From Advenella alkanexedens (GTDB taxonomy: Bacteria; Pseudomonadota; Gammaproteobacteria; Burkholderiales; Burkholderiaceae_B), in the NCBI RefSeq assembly GCF_019132845.1, contig NZ_JAHSPR010000002.1, positions 248,001-312,000 on the forward strand: a stretch of 64,000 nt of DNA, in the 5' to 3' direction. Position 1 is the stretch's first letter. Each line of letters opens with the position of its first letter. The translations under genes and the position numbers were made by a program. Shown in pieces: positions 49,558-59,182 of this stretch. The notes below the pieces were generated by a model that saw nothing but the letters and a program-made list of their open reading frames with translations, did not search any database and was not told where the DNA came from.

Positions 49558-50514
49558 ATGCCGATTTTCAAGTGTGATTCCAAAAGTGATAACCCCCAGG
49601 TTTTTCCCTTGGATGATATTGTTTGTGGCCTGCGTGAGGCGCGTCATAAGTGGCGGGTATCGCAAAACCGCCAGCATGAGATCGGGGGACGGCATTTGCC
49701 TTCTCCCAGTGAGATCAGGGAAGCCCTGGATTCACTGATCAGTGCGCTGTTCCCGATGCGTTTGGGACCTAATGATTTGCTGCAGGAAACCGAAGATTAT
49801 TATGTGGGCTATACCATTGGGGTGGCGTTGAATGTGTTGCTGGCCCAGGTTCGGCTGGAAGTCCGTTATCAGTATCGTAATGACACTTTAAGTGCCGAAG
49901 CGCTCGAGGAGCGTGCGGTGGAAATCATGAAAGCGTTTTCGATTTCCCTGCCAAGGATTCGCAGCCAGTTGGATACCGATGTGAATGCGGCTTATGTGGG
50001 TGATCCGGCCGCTGGCAGTGTGGATGAGGTGCTGCTGTGTTATCCGGGTATTCTGGCGATGATTTATCACCGGATTGCACATGAGTTTTATAAGCTGGAT
50101 GCCAAGCTGGTGGCGCGTATTATTGCCGAGCTGGCACATAGTCAGACGGGTATTGATATTCATCCCGGTGCACAGATTGGTGACGGGTTTTTTATTGATC
50201 ATGGCACGGGCGTAGTCATTGGCGAGACAACGATTATCGGAGAGCGGGTGCGGGTGTATCAGGCGGTCACGTTGGGCGCGAAGAGTTTTCCGGTGGCAGA
50301 GGACGGGTCGCTGCATAAGGGGCTGGCAAGGCATCCGATTGTTGAGGATGATGTGGTGATTTATGCGGGGGCGACTATTCTTGGCCGCGTAACGATTGGG
50401 AAAGGTGCCACGATTGGCGGCAATGTCTGGTTAACGCATGATGTGGCCCCTGGCAGTTTTGTCAGCCAGGCCTCCAGCCGTGACGAGCGGTTTTTTCAGA
50501 AAAACGGAGAGTAA
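49558..50514 (+). CDS. Serine O-acetyltransferase (EpsC/CysE-type)
   Basis: 318 residues from ATG 49558 (TTG 49534 would extend it). The N-terminal 150 residues are helical. The C-terminal left-handed beta-helix has hexapeptide repeats (GIDIHPGAQIGDGFFIDHGT near 198-217, VVIGETTIIGERVRVYQAVT next) with the catalytic His of DHGTG. The end, IGGNVWLTHDVAPGSFV, is typical. It makes O-acetylserine for cysteine synthesis. The longer N-terminus marks the EpsC-like class rather than classic CysE. Confidence 0.88.
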   Translation: MPIFKCDSKSDNPQVFPLDDIVCGLREARHKWRVSQNRQHEIGGRHLPSPSEIREALDSLISALFPMRLGPNDLLQETEDYYVGYTIGVALNVLLAQVRLEVRYQYRNDTLSAEALEERAVEIMKAFSISLPRIRSQLDTDVNAAYVGDPAAGSVDEVLLCYPGILAMIYHRIAHEFYKLDAKLVARIIAELAHSQTGIDIHPGAQIGDGFFIDHGTGVVIGETTIIGERVRVYQAVTLGAKSFPVAEDGSLHKGLARHPIVEDDVVIYAGATILGRVTIGKGATIGGNVWLTHDVAPGSFVSQASSRDERFFQKNGE

Positions 50515-50530
50515 CAAGCCCCGTTGGCCT

Positions 50531-50556
50531 CGTTCCCATGCTCCAGCGTGGGAATG
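50531..50556. repeat. REP-like palindrome, copy 3
   Basis: CGTTCCCATGCTCC followed by AGCGTGGGAATG is the same inverted-repeat unit as at 16021 and 59143, located 16 bp after the acetyltransferase stop and before the terminator at 50581. Confidence 0.75.
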
Positions 50557-50580
50557 CCTACCCCGTTCCTTTGAAACAGC

Positions 50581-50647
50581 AAAAAACACCACCGGTGCAG
50601 CGACTTCGACCCGCAGGGGCATCGGAGCAAACCGGTGGTGTTTTTTT
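50581..50647. terminator. Bidirectional terminator between acetyltransferase and mutT
   Basis: AAAAAACACCACCGGT pairs with ACCGGTGGTGTTTTTT, with a 35-nt GC-rich loop between. A- and T-runs on the two sides suit both convergent genes. The right arm reaches the mutT stop codon. Confidence 0.8.
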
Positions 50648-51602
50648 ACCAACCGCTAATCCCCGCAATCCCATGTGCACCGTTTTGTTGGGCAACGGGC
50701 AGCAGGGTTTCATTCATGCCGCCAATGGCAAAAACGGGCAGGCCGGCCTCGGCACTTAGTTGCGTGAAGCTTTCCCAGCCCAGCGGTGGCTGCTTGGGGT
50801 GGCTGGCGGTGGGCAAAACATGGCCGAGCACGGTGAAGTCAGCCTGAATGATGTTGGCATACAGCAGATCGGCCAGGTTGTGGGCCGAGACACCGACCAG
50901 TTTATCTTCAGGCAAGGGCCGTTCTTCCAGCAGGAGAGCGTCCTGGGCCCTTAGTTGCACGCCATCGGCCAGGCTCCACCAGGCTTTGGGGTGGATGCTG
51001 TTGATGATCAGGCGGGCACCTTTTTGGTGGCAGCGCTGGTGTATTTCCAGCATGAGTGCTTTCAGGGATTCGGCTTTGGGGCCTTCGTCCCAGTTGGGTT
51101 CGCGCAGTTGGAAAAGGCGGATTCCGCGGTCCAGCAGTGAGTCCAGTTTTTCCAGCCAGGCGGGAGCGTTGGCGGCCGAGCCGATGGCGCTGATGGCGTA
51201 GCGGTCGGGGATACCCAGCCATTTAAGCGGCGGCAAAGAGGCGGGTAACAGCTGGCCCAGTTGTTCTGCGCTTTCCGGTTGGGTCCAGGCCAGTTGCTGG
51301 TTTTCAAGGCCGGTGGGTGTGCCTTGCCAGCGGGTGACTTTCCAGAAGGCAAGATGTACGATGTTTTTGGGATATTCGTGAACAAAGTTGACCCATGGAG
51401 TGGCTTGTTCGACAGTGATGTCGAGTTCTTCTTTCAGTTCGCGGCACAGGGCCTGGTGGACGGATTCACCGGCTTCTATTTTACCGCCGGGAAACTCCCA
51501 CCAGTCTTCCCAGGGTTTGCCTTTGGGGCGTTGTCCAAGCAGTATTTCACCGTTGTCACGGATGATGACGCCAACGGCGACATGGATGTGTGGTTTTGAC
51601 AT
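50646..51602 (-). CDS. mutT: MutT Nudix hydrolase fused to a ThiE-like domain
   Basis: 318 residues. Residues 1-130 are a Nudix domain with the box GGKIEAGESVHQALCRELKE then ELDI (Gly40 to Ile62; the usual late Gly is Asp61, common in this subfamily). It hydrolyses 8-oxo-dGTP. Residues about 145-318 resemble thiamine-phosphate synthase (GIRLFQLREPNW, ARLIINSI, VGVSAHNLADLL, VLGHVLPTASHP, VFAIGGM). This two-domain form is known in beta- and gammaproteobacteria, and the role of the second half is uncertain. Confidence 0.9.
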   Translation of the reverse strand: MSKPHIHVAVGVIIRDNGEILLGQRPKGKPWEDWWEFPGGKIEAGESVHQALCRELKEELDITVEQATPWVNFVHEYPKNIVHLAFWKVTRWQGTPTGLENQQLAWTQPESAEQLGQLLPASLPPLKWLGIPDRYAISAIGSAANAPAWLEKLDSLLDRGIRLFQLREPNWDEGPKAESLKALMLEIHQRCHQKGARLIINSIHPKAWWSLADGVQLRAQDALLLEERPLPEDKLVGVSAHNLADLLYANIIQADFTVLGHVLPTASHPKQPPLGWESFTQLSAEAGLPVFAIGGMNETLLPVAQQNGAHGIAGISGW

Positions 51603-51647
51603 GTTTGTGTATTTTGGCTTAACGGGTTTAATTGTTTATTAACGGGT

Positions 51648-52520
51648 TCATTGATCCATGTGGCGTGCGGCCCAGTCGCGCGCGAAATGACGGGCAACGC
51701 GGCCGGAACGTGAACCGCGTTCAAGGGTCCATTGCAGGGCTTCGGTACGGCTGGCCAATATGTGTTCTTCGGGACAACCCAGTTCACGCAGCCAGTGGTA
51801 CACAATGTCCAGGTAATCGTCTTGTTTGAACGGGTAGAAGGACAGCCACAGGCCAAAGCGCTCGGACAGTGAGATTTTTTCTTCCACGGTTTCGCCAGGG
51901 TGGACTTCGCCATCGCTTTGATGTTTGGCGGCCAGGTTTTCGCTCATGTATTCGGGCATTAAATGGCGACGGTTTGAGGTGGCGTAAACCAGCACGTTGT
52001 CGCCCGCCGAAGAGATGGAGCCATCAAGAATGGATTTAAGCGCCTTGTAGCTGGCCTCGCCTTCTTCAAAAGAGAGGTCATCGCAGAAAATGATGAAGCG
52101 TTCAGGGCGCTGGGCAACCAGGTCGACAATATCGGCCAGATCACCCAGATCGGACTTGTCCACTTCAATCAGGCGCAGGCCCTGGCTGGCGTATTTGTCG
52201 AGCATGGCCTTGACCAGGGAGCTTTTGCCGGTTCCGCGGGCACCTGTCATGAGGACGTTATTGGCCGGTTTTTTTTCAAGGAAATGCAGGGTATTGCGCT
52301 CGATGATGTTTTTTTGCCGGTCGATATGTTTGAGGTCATCAGGGGTGATGGTCGAGATGTGTTTGACGGCATCAAGCCAGGCGGTGTTGCCTTTTTTGCG
52401 CCACCGGAAGGCGGTGGCATTCCAGTCAGGGGTGGGGGGGGCAGGGGGCAGCCATGCTTCAAGCTGGCCCAGAACGCGTTCGGCGCGTGCAATCAGGGTG
52501 GTGAAATCGTGGTTTGTCAT
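51648..52520 (-). CDS. DUF815 family AAA ATPase
   Basis: 290 residues. Walker A is GARGTGKSS (residues 93-101), and Walker B is RFIIFCDDLSFEEGE (about 138-152). The sensor-like VYATSNRRHLMPEYM and the C-terminal GSRSGRVARHFARDW match DUF815. Cellular role unknown. It is usually found near mutT in betaproteobacteria, as here (45 bp gap, same strand). Confidence 0.88.
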   Translation of the reverse strand: MTNHDFTTLIARAERVLGQLEAWLPPAPPTPDWNATAFRWRKKGNTAWLDAVKHISTITPDDLKHIDRQKNIIERNTLHFLEKKPANNVLMTGARGTGKSSLVKAMLDKYASQGLRLIEVDKSDLGDLADIVDLVAQRPERFIIFCDDLSFEEGEASYKALKSILDGSISSAGDNVLVYATSNRRHLMPEYMSENLAAKHQSDGEVHPGETVEEKISLSERFGLWLSFYPFKQDDYLDIVYHWLRELGCPEEHILASRTEALQWTLERGSRSGRVARHFARDWAARHMDQ

Positions 52521-52669
52521 TGCTGCAAAGTAATTTGAAAAAGCATTAAAAACAGGTACATTATCACTGAAATAGGGTTTTTCACTGTGATATTTGAGTG
52601 AGTCGAATATAATTACACAGTTTGACAGCCTTTTAAATTGATTCTTTTTCTTAATCTGTTGGATTTACC

Positions 52670-53635
52670 TTGAACTTAGCCGAGATTGTTAGCCCTATTG
52701 CCAATGACATGAAAGCGGTCGATGCCGTTATTCGTCAGCGTTTGAACTCTGAGGTCGTCATGATCCGTACTATTGGCGACTATATCATCAGCGCAGGAGG
52801 CAAGCGTATGCGGCCTGCCATGGTTCTGATGATTGCCAATGCGTTAGGTTATAAAGGGGCCGACCATCATTTAATGGCTGCCATTATCGAATTCATTCAC
52901 ACTTCAACCTTGCTGCATGATGACGTGGTTGACGAGTCCGACATGCGGCGCGGGCGCAGTACGGCCAATGCGGTGTTTGGCAATGCGGCCAGTGTCCTGG
53001 TGGGCGACTATTTATATTCCCGCTCATTTGAAATGATGGTGGATATCGATTCCATGAGGATAATGCAGATCGTGTCCAATGCCACCACGATTATTGCCGA
53101 GGGTGAAGTCCTGCAGTTGCTGAACGTTCACGACCCCGACGTGTCGGTTGAACGCTATTTACAGGTTGTTCGTTATAAAACGGCAAAACTGTTTGAGGCG
53201 GCAGCCCAGACTGGTGCGGTCATTGCCGGTGCCAGCCCTGAGCAGGAAAAGGCGGCTGCCGAATATGGCTGTTACGTGGGTACCGCTTTCCAGCTGATTG
53301 ATGATGTGCTGGATTACTCTGGCGATGCCGAAACCCTGGGCAAGAACGTGGGTGACGATTTGCGTGAAGGCAAACCAACCCTGCCCCTTATTCGTGTCAT
53401 GCAGGTGGGTACACCCGAGCAGCGCGACCTGGTGTATAAAGCCATTGAAACCGGAGAGGCTGATTTTACCGAGGTTGCCCGAGCCATCCAGGCTACCGAT
53501 GCCCTGGCGTACACTCGCAAGATTGCGCAGGAAGAGGCCGAGCGTGCCCTAAGGGCTCTGGAACCCTTTCCTGACTCTCCCTATAAAGATGCCCTGATCG
53601 GCTTTTGTCACTTTTCCACCGATCGCAATAGCTGA
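52670..53635 (+). CDS. ispB: Octaprenyl diphosphate synthase
   Basis: 321 residues, trans-polyprenyl synthase. The first Asp-rich motif is LLHDDVVDESDMRRG (about 82-96), and the second is QLIDDVLDYSGD (about 207-218). The sequence tracks E. coli IspB closely (AAFGNAASVLVGD-like and GKNVGDDLREGKPTLPL blocks). It makes the ubiquinone side chain. The start is TTG 52670 with a weak GGAT upstream. TATAAT at 52608-52613 may be its -10 element, though no good -35 is seen. Confidence 0.93.
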   Translation: MNLAEIVSPIANDMKAVDAVIRQRLNSEVVMIRTIGDYIISAGGKRMRPAMVLMIANALGYKGADHHLMAAIIEFIHTSTLLHDDVVDESDMRRGRSTANAVFGNAASVLVGDYLYSRSFEMMVDIDSMRIMQIVSNATTIIAEGEVLQLLNVHDPDVSVERYLQVVRYKTAKLFEAAAQTGAVIAGASPEQEKAAAEYGCYVGTAFQLIDDVLDYSGDAETLGKNVGDDLREGKPTLPLIRVMQVGTPEQRDLVYKAIETGEADFTEVARAIQATDALAYTRKIAQEEAERALRALEPFPDSPYKDALIGFCHFSTDRNS

Positions 53636-53643
53636 TCGGCTCA

Positions 53644-54684
53644 CTAAATATTGCTGGAAACCAGATCAGCGTCCTTGAAGACATAAATCGGTTTGGTTGG
53701 CCAGGCACCATCGTAAACCTGCCATTGAACACCCTGTGGGCCAATTTGCATGTCAGCGGTCGCCAGGGTGTTTTCGTGGTCGCTGTCATTGATTTGCTTG
53801 CGATAAACCGGAAATTGCGGATGGGTTTGATCGGCCAGAATCTCTAGCGGGTGGCCGACCCCCTTAGCCAGCATTTGCTGGCCACGCAACTGGCGCCAGC
53901 CTGATGACCCGGTAATGATTTGCGGATAATTAAACGTTTCGTCATGGATGGCATGATTGGCATGTACCTGATCGGCAGTGATGCTCTTGACCGAGCAGGC
54001 GGATGAAAAAAATTCGATACTGAGCAGATGGGGGCTGTTGGTGTGGGCAAGACTAATATGAAAACCGCCGGCTCGCGGAAGCGTTTGCAGCAGCTCCACG
54101 GCCTGCTCCAGGCTGGCTTGGTTTAACAGGGCCCGGGTAAGCACCATACGGGGAATGCCGCCTGCCACATGGCGGGAACGCAGGTTGTTAACGGCCATGG
54201 CCAGACCTGTCTGGGTCACCGCAAAGGTGTGGCCGGGAATCGAGGCCGGATATACAAAGGAAGTAAAAGCGGGTGAATTGTTGACCTGGCATCGGGCCAT
54301 GGCGCAATAACCGTTAAATTCCGGGTAGCCGTCTTCATTGTGGCAAATGCGCCGTTCAGTGCGTTGTGCCGTTTGCGGGTATTGTACGGTGGTGCAGCCG
54401 TCTTTGCTCATGGCCCAGATATCGCCCCGGCAATTCCACAGGAATACATCGGTTTCATCCAGTTCCAAACCCTTTGCCAATCCCTGGATTTCTTCCCAGA
54501 TGGCAGGAAAATGCTGTTGTACCCGGGTTTTCATTTCCATGAGGTCAGGGTCATGTTTGAAAGAAGTGATATAAGCCCAGTCGGGCGATGTTAGCAGGAA
54601 GGCGTGTACGCCAGGAGCGCCAAATTCACCCAGCTGACGGCCAACTTCGTGGGGTGAGCCCTGGATATTGATGTAAGACAGCAT
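53644..54684 (-). CDS. C45-family autoproteolytic acyltransferase/hydrolase
   Basis: 346 residues of the isopenicillin-N acyltransferase-like Ntn family. Self-cleavage is expected before the Cys of SKDGCTTVQY (about residue 97), giving an N-terminal nucleophile. HNEDGYPEF and PGHTFAVTQTGLAMAVNNL are further family blocks. There is no signal peptide, so it is probably cytosolic. ATG at 54682-54684 with AAAGG upstream is preferred to GTG at 54693. Substrate unknown; amide hydrolysis or acyl transfer is likely. It converges on ispB with an 8-bp gap. Confidence 0.85.
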   Translation of the reverse strand: MLSYINIQGSPHEVGRQLGEFGAPGVHAFLLTSPDWAYITSFKHDPDLMEMKTRVQQHFPAIWEEIQGLAKGLELDETDVFLWNCRGDIWAMSKDGCTTVQYPQTAQRTERRICHNEDGYPEFNGYCAMARCQVNNSPAFTSFVYPASIPGHTFAVTQTGLAMAVNNLRSRHVAGGIPRMVLTRALLNQASLEQAVELLQTLPRAGGFHISLAHTNSPHLLSIEFFSSACSVKSITADQVHANHAIHDETFNYPQIITGSSGWRQLRGQQMLAKGVGHPLEILADQTHPQFPVYRKQINDSDHENTLATADMQIGPQGVQWQVYDGAWPTKPIYVFKDADLVSSNI

Positions 54685-54884
54685 GGAAAGCACCTTTTCG
54701 GGAAAGACTGAAGTAAAAAACGGCTATAAATGTGACGGGCTTTCGGGTTTACCTTAAGGCCTTATTTTTAACTGTTCATTATCCTATAAAACGGGTTATA
54801 TTGAATGTTCTTTAGTATGCAATGGGCTGCATTTCCCAAAGCATGAAGAACAGAAAGTGTAAACATACGATTTCAGGAGTAGTC

Positions 54885-55643
54885 ATGTTAAAAAATAAAA
54901 TGAAAGCAGCATTATTGGGATTTGCCATTACCTTTGCAATTCCAGCTGCAACCACAGCTTATGCACAAGATAAGGAACTGGTTGTTGCTACTGATACGGC
55001 CTTTGTACCTTTTGAATTCAAACAGGACGGCAAGTATGTCGGTTTCGATATCGATTTATGGGATGCCATTGCCAAAGAACTGAATCTGAAATATCGTCTG
55101 CAACCCATGGATTTCAACGGTATTATTCCCGGCTTGCAAACCAGGAATATCGATGCGGCGCTGGCCGGCATCACCATCAAGGACGAGCGTAAACAAGTCA
55201 TCGACTTTTCCGATCCCTACTACGAAAGCGGCCTGGCCATCCTGACTTCCGTCAACAATGAAAACATTAAAACCGCGGCAGACCTGGCCGGTAAAGAAGT
55301 GGCGGTTAAAACCGGTACGGCAACCGTGGATTACCTGAAAAAAGAAGTGCCCGATGCCAAGCTGAAACTGTTCCCGAACATTGACAACGCCTTCCTTGAT
55401 CTGGCAACGGGCCGGGTGGATGCCGTGGTGCACGACACGCCTAACGTCCAGTACTATGCCAACACGGCAGGCAAGGGCAAAGTAGTGGTTACGGGCGCAT
55501 TGCAAAGTGGTGACTTCTATGGTATTGCTTTCCCTAAAGGCAGTGACATGGTGGAAAAAGTCAATGCAGCCCTGAAAACCCTGAAAGACAATGGCGAGTA
55601 CGAAAAAATCTATACCAAATGGTTTGGTGAAGAAGTCAAGTAA
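54885..55643 (+). CDS. glnH: Glutamine-type amino-acid ABC transporter binding protein
   Basis: 252 residues from ATG 54885 (CAGGAG upstream). The signal peptide ends AYA at residue 27. The mature SBP_bac_3 domain reads [53 protein letters not shown] (contiguous) and [12 protein letters not shown]. This is close to E. coli GlnH. The transporter genes glnP and glnQ follow, with a hairpin in between. Confidence 0.92.
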   Translation: MLKNKMKAALLGFAITFAIPAATTAYAQDKELVVATDTAFVPFEFKQDGKYVGFDIDLWDAIAKELNLKYRLQPMDFNGIIPGLQTRNIDAALAGITIKDERKQVIDFSDPYYESGLAILTSVNNENIKTAADLAGKEVAVKTGTATVDYLKKEVPDAKLKLFPNIDNAFLDLATGRVDAVVHDTPNVQYYANTAGKGKVVVTGALQSGDFYGIAFPKGSDMVEKVNAALKTLKDNGEYEKIYTKWFGEEVK

Positions 55644-55680
55644 TCAAGCAGGCGCCTGAAGCGTTTATAGGGCAATATGA

Positions 55681-55720
55681 AACGGTGATTGCTGTCCTGT
55701 ATGGGCAATCACCGTTTTTA
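55681..55720 (+). terminator. Intra-operon hairpin between glnH and glnP
   Basis: AACGGTGATTGC pairs perfectly with GCAATCACCGTT over a 12-nt loop, with a T-run after it. It is likely a partial terminator that makes the binding protein more abundant than the membrane parts, as in many ABC operons. Confidence 0.8.
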
Positions 55721-55760
55721 CTTTGTGTATTGCCGTTTTGCACATAATAAGGAAAAGCTT

Positions 55761-56471
55761 ATGGACTTTGATTTGTCGGTTGTTTGGGATGCGTTGCCCA
55801 GCCTATGGCAAGGTACGCTGGTGACAATCAAAATTACTTTTTGGGGCTTGTTTGGCGGTGCCGTACTGGGTGCGCTGGCGGGGGTCATTCGTACGTATGT
55901 GCCGGGCTGGTTCTCACTCGATGTGATCCGTCAGCACCCGCTGAGCGGTATTGTGCTGCCGCTGGTTTCCATGATTGCGCAGGCTTATATCCTGATTGTC
56001 CGGGGTACCCCGATTGTGGTACAGGTCATGTTTATTTACTTTGCCTTGCCACTGATGGTGGATGTGCGGGTTGATGGCATGAGTGCAGCCATTGCGACAC
56101 TTATTATCAACTCTGGCGCCTATATCGCGGAAATCGTGCGTGGTGCCTTGCAATCCGTGCCCAAAGGCCTGTTCGAGGCGGGGCAGTCCATGGGTTTGCC
56201 CTTTTACAAAATCCTGTTGCGCATTATCGGGCCGATTGCCTTTCGCCGCATGATTCCCGCCCTGGGCAACCAGTGTATTATCAGTTTGAAAGACTCTTCC
56301 CTGTTTATCGTGATCGGGGTTGCCGAACTGACCCGGCAGGGCCAGGAAATCATGGCCAGCAACTTCAGGGCTGTTGAAATCTGGGGGGCGGTGGCGGTTA
56401 TATATTTGATTCTGACCGGTTTGATCGCACTGATCCTGAAAACCATGGAACGTAGGATGCGAATATTATGA
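55761..56471 (+). CDS. glnP: Glutamine-type amino-acid ABC transporter permease
   Basis: 236 residues from ATG 55761. [20 protein letters not shown] begins the permease core. The EAA loop is [20 protein letters not shown] (about 136-155) followed by [15 protein letters not shown]. The pre-core is slightly longer than GlnP of E. coli (219 residues). It overlaps glnQ by 4 bp. Confidence 0.91.
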   Translation: MDFDLSVVWDALPSLWQGTLVTIKITFWGLFGGAVLGALAGVIRTYVPGWFSLDVIRQHPLSGIVLPLVSMIAQAYILIVRGTPIVVQVMFIYFALPLMVDVRVDGMSAAIATLIINSGAYIAEIVRGALQSVPKGLFEAGQSMGLPFYKILLRIIGPIAFRRMIPALGNQCIISLKDSSLFIVIGVAELTRQGQEIMASNFRAVEIWGAVAVIYLILTGLIALILKTMERRMRIL

Positions 56472-57196
56472 GTATGGTAACTTTTGAGCATGTCGTTAAA
56501 AAGTTTGGCCACAACACCATTCTTGATGATATCAGCCTGACCATTAACAAGGGTGAAGTGGTTGTGGTGGTGGGGCCTTCAGGTTCGGGCAAGTCCACCT
56601 TTCTGCGTTGCATCAATGCGCTGGAAACCATTCAGGGCGGTGATATCAGGGTGGGTCAGTTAAGTGTGCGGGGCAAGCCTGCCGAGGTACGCGAGCTGCG
56701 CCGGGAAGCCGGTATGGTGTTTCAGCAGTTCAACCTGTTTCCACAGTTGACGGCACTGGAAAATGTCATGTTTGGGCCCATCCATGCCCGCGGCATGTCC
56801 AACAAACAGGCGCGCGAGAAAGCGATTGCCTTGCTTGAAAAAGTGGGTCTGGCCGAGCGTATGGATCATTACCCTGGTGAGCTGTCGGGCGGACAACAAC
56901 AGCGCGTGGCCATTGCCCGGGCGCTGGCGGTCAACCCCTTGCTGATGCTGTTTGACGAGCCTACCTCGGCTTTGGACCCTGAGTTGCGCCATGAAGTCCT
57001 CAAGGTGATGAAAGATCTTGCCGAAGAGGGCATGACCATGATTGTGGTAACCCATGAAATGGACTTCGCTCGCAAGGTGGGAAGCCGCTTAATTTTTATC
57101 GATCAGGGTAAAATAGCTCATGATGGCCCGCCATCTGAATTATTATCTAATCCTCCAAGTCAGCGTTTGAAAGATTTTTTACAACACGTTGTGTAA
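56468..57196 (+). CDS. glnQ: Glutamine-type amino-acid ABC transporter ATPase
   Basis: 242 residues. Walker A is [20 protein letters not shown] (about 36-55). The signature is [20 protein letters not shown], and Walker B is [16 protein letters not shown]. ilvD begins 26 bp downstream with no terminator visible, so it may be co-transcribed. Confidence 0.93.
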   Translation: MSMVTFEHVVKKFGHNTILDDISLTINKGEVVVVVGPSGSGKSTFLRCINALETIQGGDIRVGQLSVRGKPAEVRELRREAGMVFQQFNLFPQLTALENVMFGPIHARGMSNKQAREKAIALLEKVGLAERMDHYPGELSGGQQQRVAIARALAVNPLLMLFDEPTSALDPELRHEVLKVMKDLAEEGMTMIVVTHEMDFARKVGSRLIFIDQGKIAHDGPPSELLSNPPSQRLKDFLQHVV

Positions 57197-57222
57197 CCTC
57201 CCAGATAGTTTTAGGAATCAGT

Positions 57223-59088
57223 ATGCCTCAGTATCGTTCAAAAACCTCTACACATGGCCGCAATATGGCCGGTGCCCGCGCTTTGTGGCGAGCCACAGGG
57301 ATGAAAGACGGAGATTTCGGCAAACCTATTATTGCCGTGGTCAACTCGTTTACCCAGTTTGTGCCAGGGCATGTGCACCTGAAAGATATGGGGCAGCTGG
57401 TGGCGCGTGAAATCGAAGCGGCCGGAGGTGTTGCCAAAGAGTTCAATACCATTGCGGTTGATGACGGGATTGCCATGGGCCATGGTGGCATGCTGTATTC
57501 CCTGCCTTCGCGTGAGCTTATTGCCGATTCAGTTGAGTATATGGTGAATGCACACTGTGCCGATGCCATGGTTTGCATTTCCAACTGCGACAAAATCACC
57601 CCGGGCATGCTCATGGCTGCCATGCGTTTGAATATCCCGGTTGTCTTCGTATCGGGTGGTCCCATGGAAGCCGGTAAAATTCTGGCGCCAGGAACCGGTA
57701 AGGTCATTGCCAAGCTTGACCTGATTGATGCCATGATCAAGGCGGGCGATCCCACCGTATCCGATGCGGAAACCGAAGAAACCGAGCGTAGTGCCTGCCC
57801 AACCTGTGGTTCATGCTCTGGTATGTTTACCGCCAACTCCATGAACTGCCTGACCGAAGTGCTGGGCCTGTCCTTGCCGGGCAACGGTTCGATTGTGGCA
57901 ACGCATGCCAAGCGCCGTGCCCTTTTTGAGCGTGCGGGCAGTCTGATTGTTGAGCTGTGCAAACGCTATTACGAGCAGGATGATGCGTCTGTCCTGCCAC
58001 GTAATATTGCGACCAAATCCTCTTATGAAAACGCCATGGCCCTGGACGTCGCTATGGGTGGTTCGACCAATACCGTGCTGCATTTGCTGGCGGCTGCCCA
58101 AGAGGCAGAGATTGATTTCAATATGAGTGATATTGACCGTATTTCCCGTCAGGTTCCCTGTCTATGCAAGGTGGCACCGGCTACCAACAAATACCACATG
58201 GAAGATGTTCATCGTGCCGGTGGTGTGATGGCGATTCTGGGTGAGCTGGCTCGTGCCGGTAAACTTGACCTCAATGCAGGTAACGTACACAGCGGTACGC
58301 TGGGCAAAGCCATTGAGCAGTGGGATGTCAATAGTGGACATGCCTCAGAGGAAGTCAAAGAGTTTTACAAGGCTTCACCAGGTGGGGTACCCTCCCAAGT
58401 GGCTTTCAGTCAGGATAGACAGTACCCCAGTCTGGATCTTGATCGAGCCAACGGTTGTATCCGCAGCCATGAACATGCCTATTCACAAGATGGCGGTCTG
58501 GCAGTACTGTATGGCAACCTGGCCATCAATGGCTGTATTGTTAAAACCGCCGGTGTTGATGAAAGTATTTTGAAGTTTACCGGCAAGGCGGTTGTTTATG
58601 AAAGCCAGGAAGATGCAACAGCCGGTATTCTGGGTGATCAGGTCAAGGAAGGCGATGTTGTGATTATTCGCTACGAAGGCCCTAAAGGGGGTCCGGGCAT
58701 GCAGGAAATGCTGTACCCCACCTCTTACCTGAAATCCAAAGGTCTGGGTGCCAAGGCTGCCTTGCTGACAGATGGCCGCTTTTCAGGCGGTTCGTCAGGC
58801 CTGGTGATCGGTCATGCCTCTCCCGAGGCGGCTGAGGGCGGTAATATCGGTCTGGTCCAGCAAGGTGATATCATCGAGATTGATATTCCAAACCGTACCA
58901 TTCATCTGGCCATTTCCGATGAAGAGCTGGCGCGTCGCCGTGCCGCCATGGAAGCCAAGGGTGATCGTGCATGGCAACCGGAAAACCGTGAGCGTTATGT
59001 GTCACAGGCCCTGCAGGCATATGCCGCCATGGCCACCTCGGCCGACCGAGGTGCCGTGCGTGATGTCAGCCAGTTAAAGCGCCGTTAA
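57223..59088 (+). CDS. ilvD: Dihydroxy-acid dehydratase
   Basis: 621 residues, E. coli-like 4Fe-4S class. The cluster Cys correspond to Cys122 (ISNCDK) and Cys195 (CPTCGSC), the same numbers as in E. coli. [20 protein letters not shown] (about 505-524) is the C-terminal signature. It acts in branched-chain amino-acid synthesis. The ribosome site TTAGGAA lies 7 nt before the ATG. It is the only ilv gene in the window. Confidence 0.96.
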   Translation: MPQYRSKTSTHGRNMAGARALWRATGMKDGDFGKPIIAVVNSFTQFVPGHVHLKDMGQLVAREIEAAGGVAKEFNTIAVDDGIAMGHGGMLYSLPSRELIADSVEYMVNAHCADAMVCISNCDKITPGMLMAAMRLNIPVVFVSGGPMEAGKILAPGTGKVIAKLDLIDAMIKAGDPTVSDAETEETERSACPTCGSCSGMFTANSMNCLTEVLGLSLPGNGSIVATHAKRRALFERAGSLIVELCKRYYEQDDASVLPRNIATKSSYENAMALDVAMGGSTNTVLHLLAAAQEAEIDFNMSDIDRISRQVPCLCKVAPATNKYHMEDVHRAGGVMAILGELARAGKLDLNAGNVHSGTLGKAIEQWDVNSGHASEEVKEFYKASPGGVPSQVAFSQDRQYPSLDLDRANGCIRSHEHAYSQDGGLAVLYGNLAINGCIVKTAGVDESILKFTGKAVVYESQEDATAGILGDQVKEGDVVIIRYEGPKGGPGMQEMLYPTSYLKSKGLGAKAALLTDGRFSGGSSGLVIGHASPEAAEGGNIGLVQQGDIIEIDIPNRTIHLAISDEELARRRAAMEAKGDRAWQPENRERYVSQALQAYAAMATSADRGAVRDVSQLKRR

Positions 59089-59142
59089 TTTTTTAACGGT
59101 AACCGGATGGGGGCGCTGTTGTGCCCGTGTCCGGTGGCAAGG

Positions 59143-59167
59143 CATTCCCACGCTCCCGCGTGGGAAC
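59143..59167. repeat. REP-like palindrome, copy 4
   Basis: CATTCCCACGCTCC then CGCGTGGGAAC is the same unit as at 16021 and 50531. It is between the convergent ilvD and ppc genes, 54 bp after ilvD. It may double as a weak transcription end; a small CCGTTAA/TTAACGG hairpin also overlaps the ilvD stop. Confidence 0.75.
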
Positions 59168-59182
59168 CTCTATCCAAGTTGC

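Noticed and set aside
52560-52669. ispB promoter (TATAAT at 52608, TTGACA at 52622)
   Set aside because: The two boxes are in the wrong order to pair with each other, and TATAAT has no acceptable -35 at 16-18 bp, so it was mentioned only under ispB.
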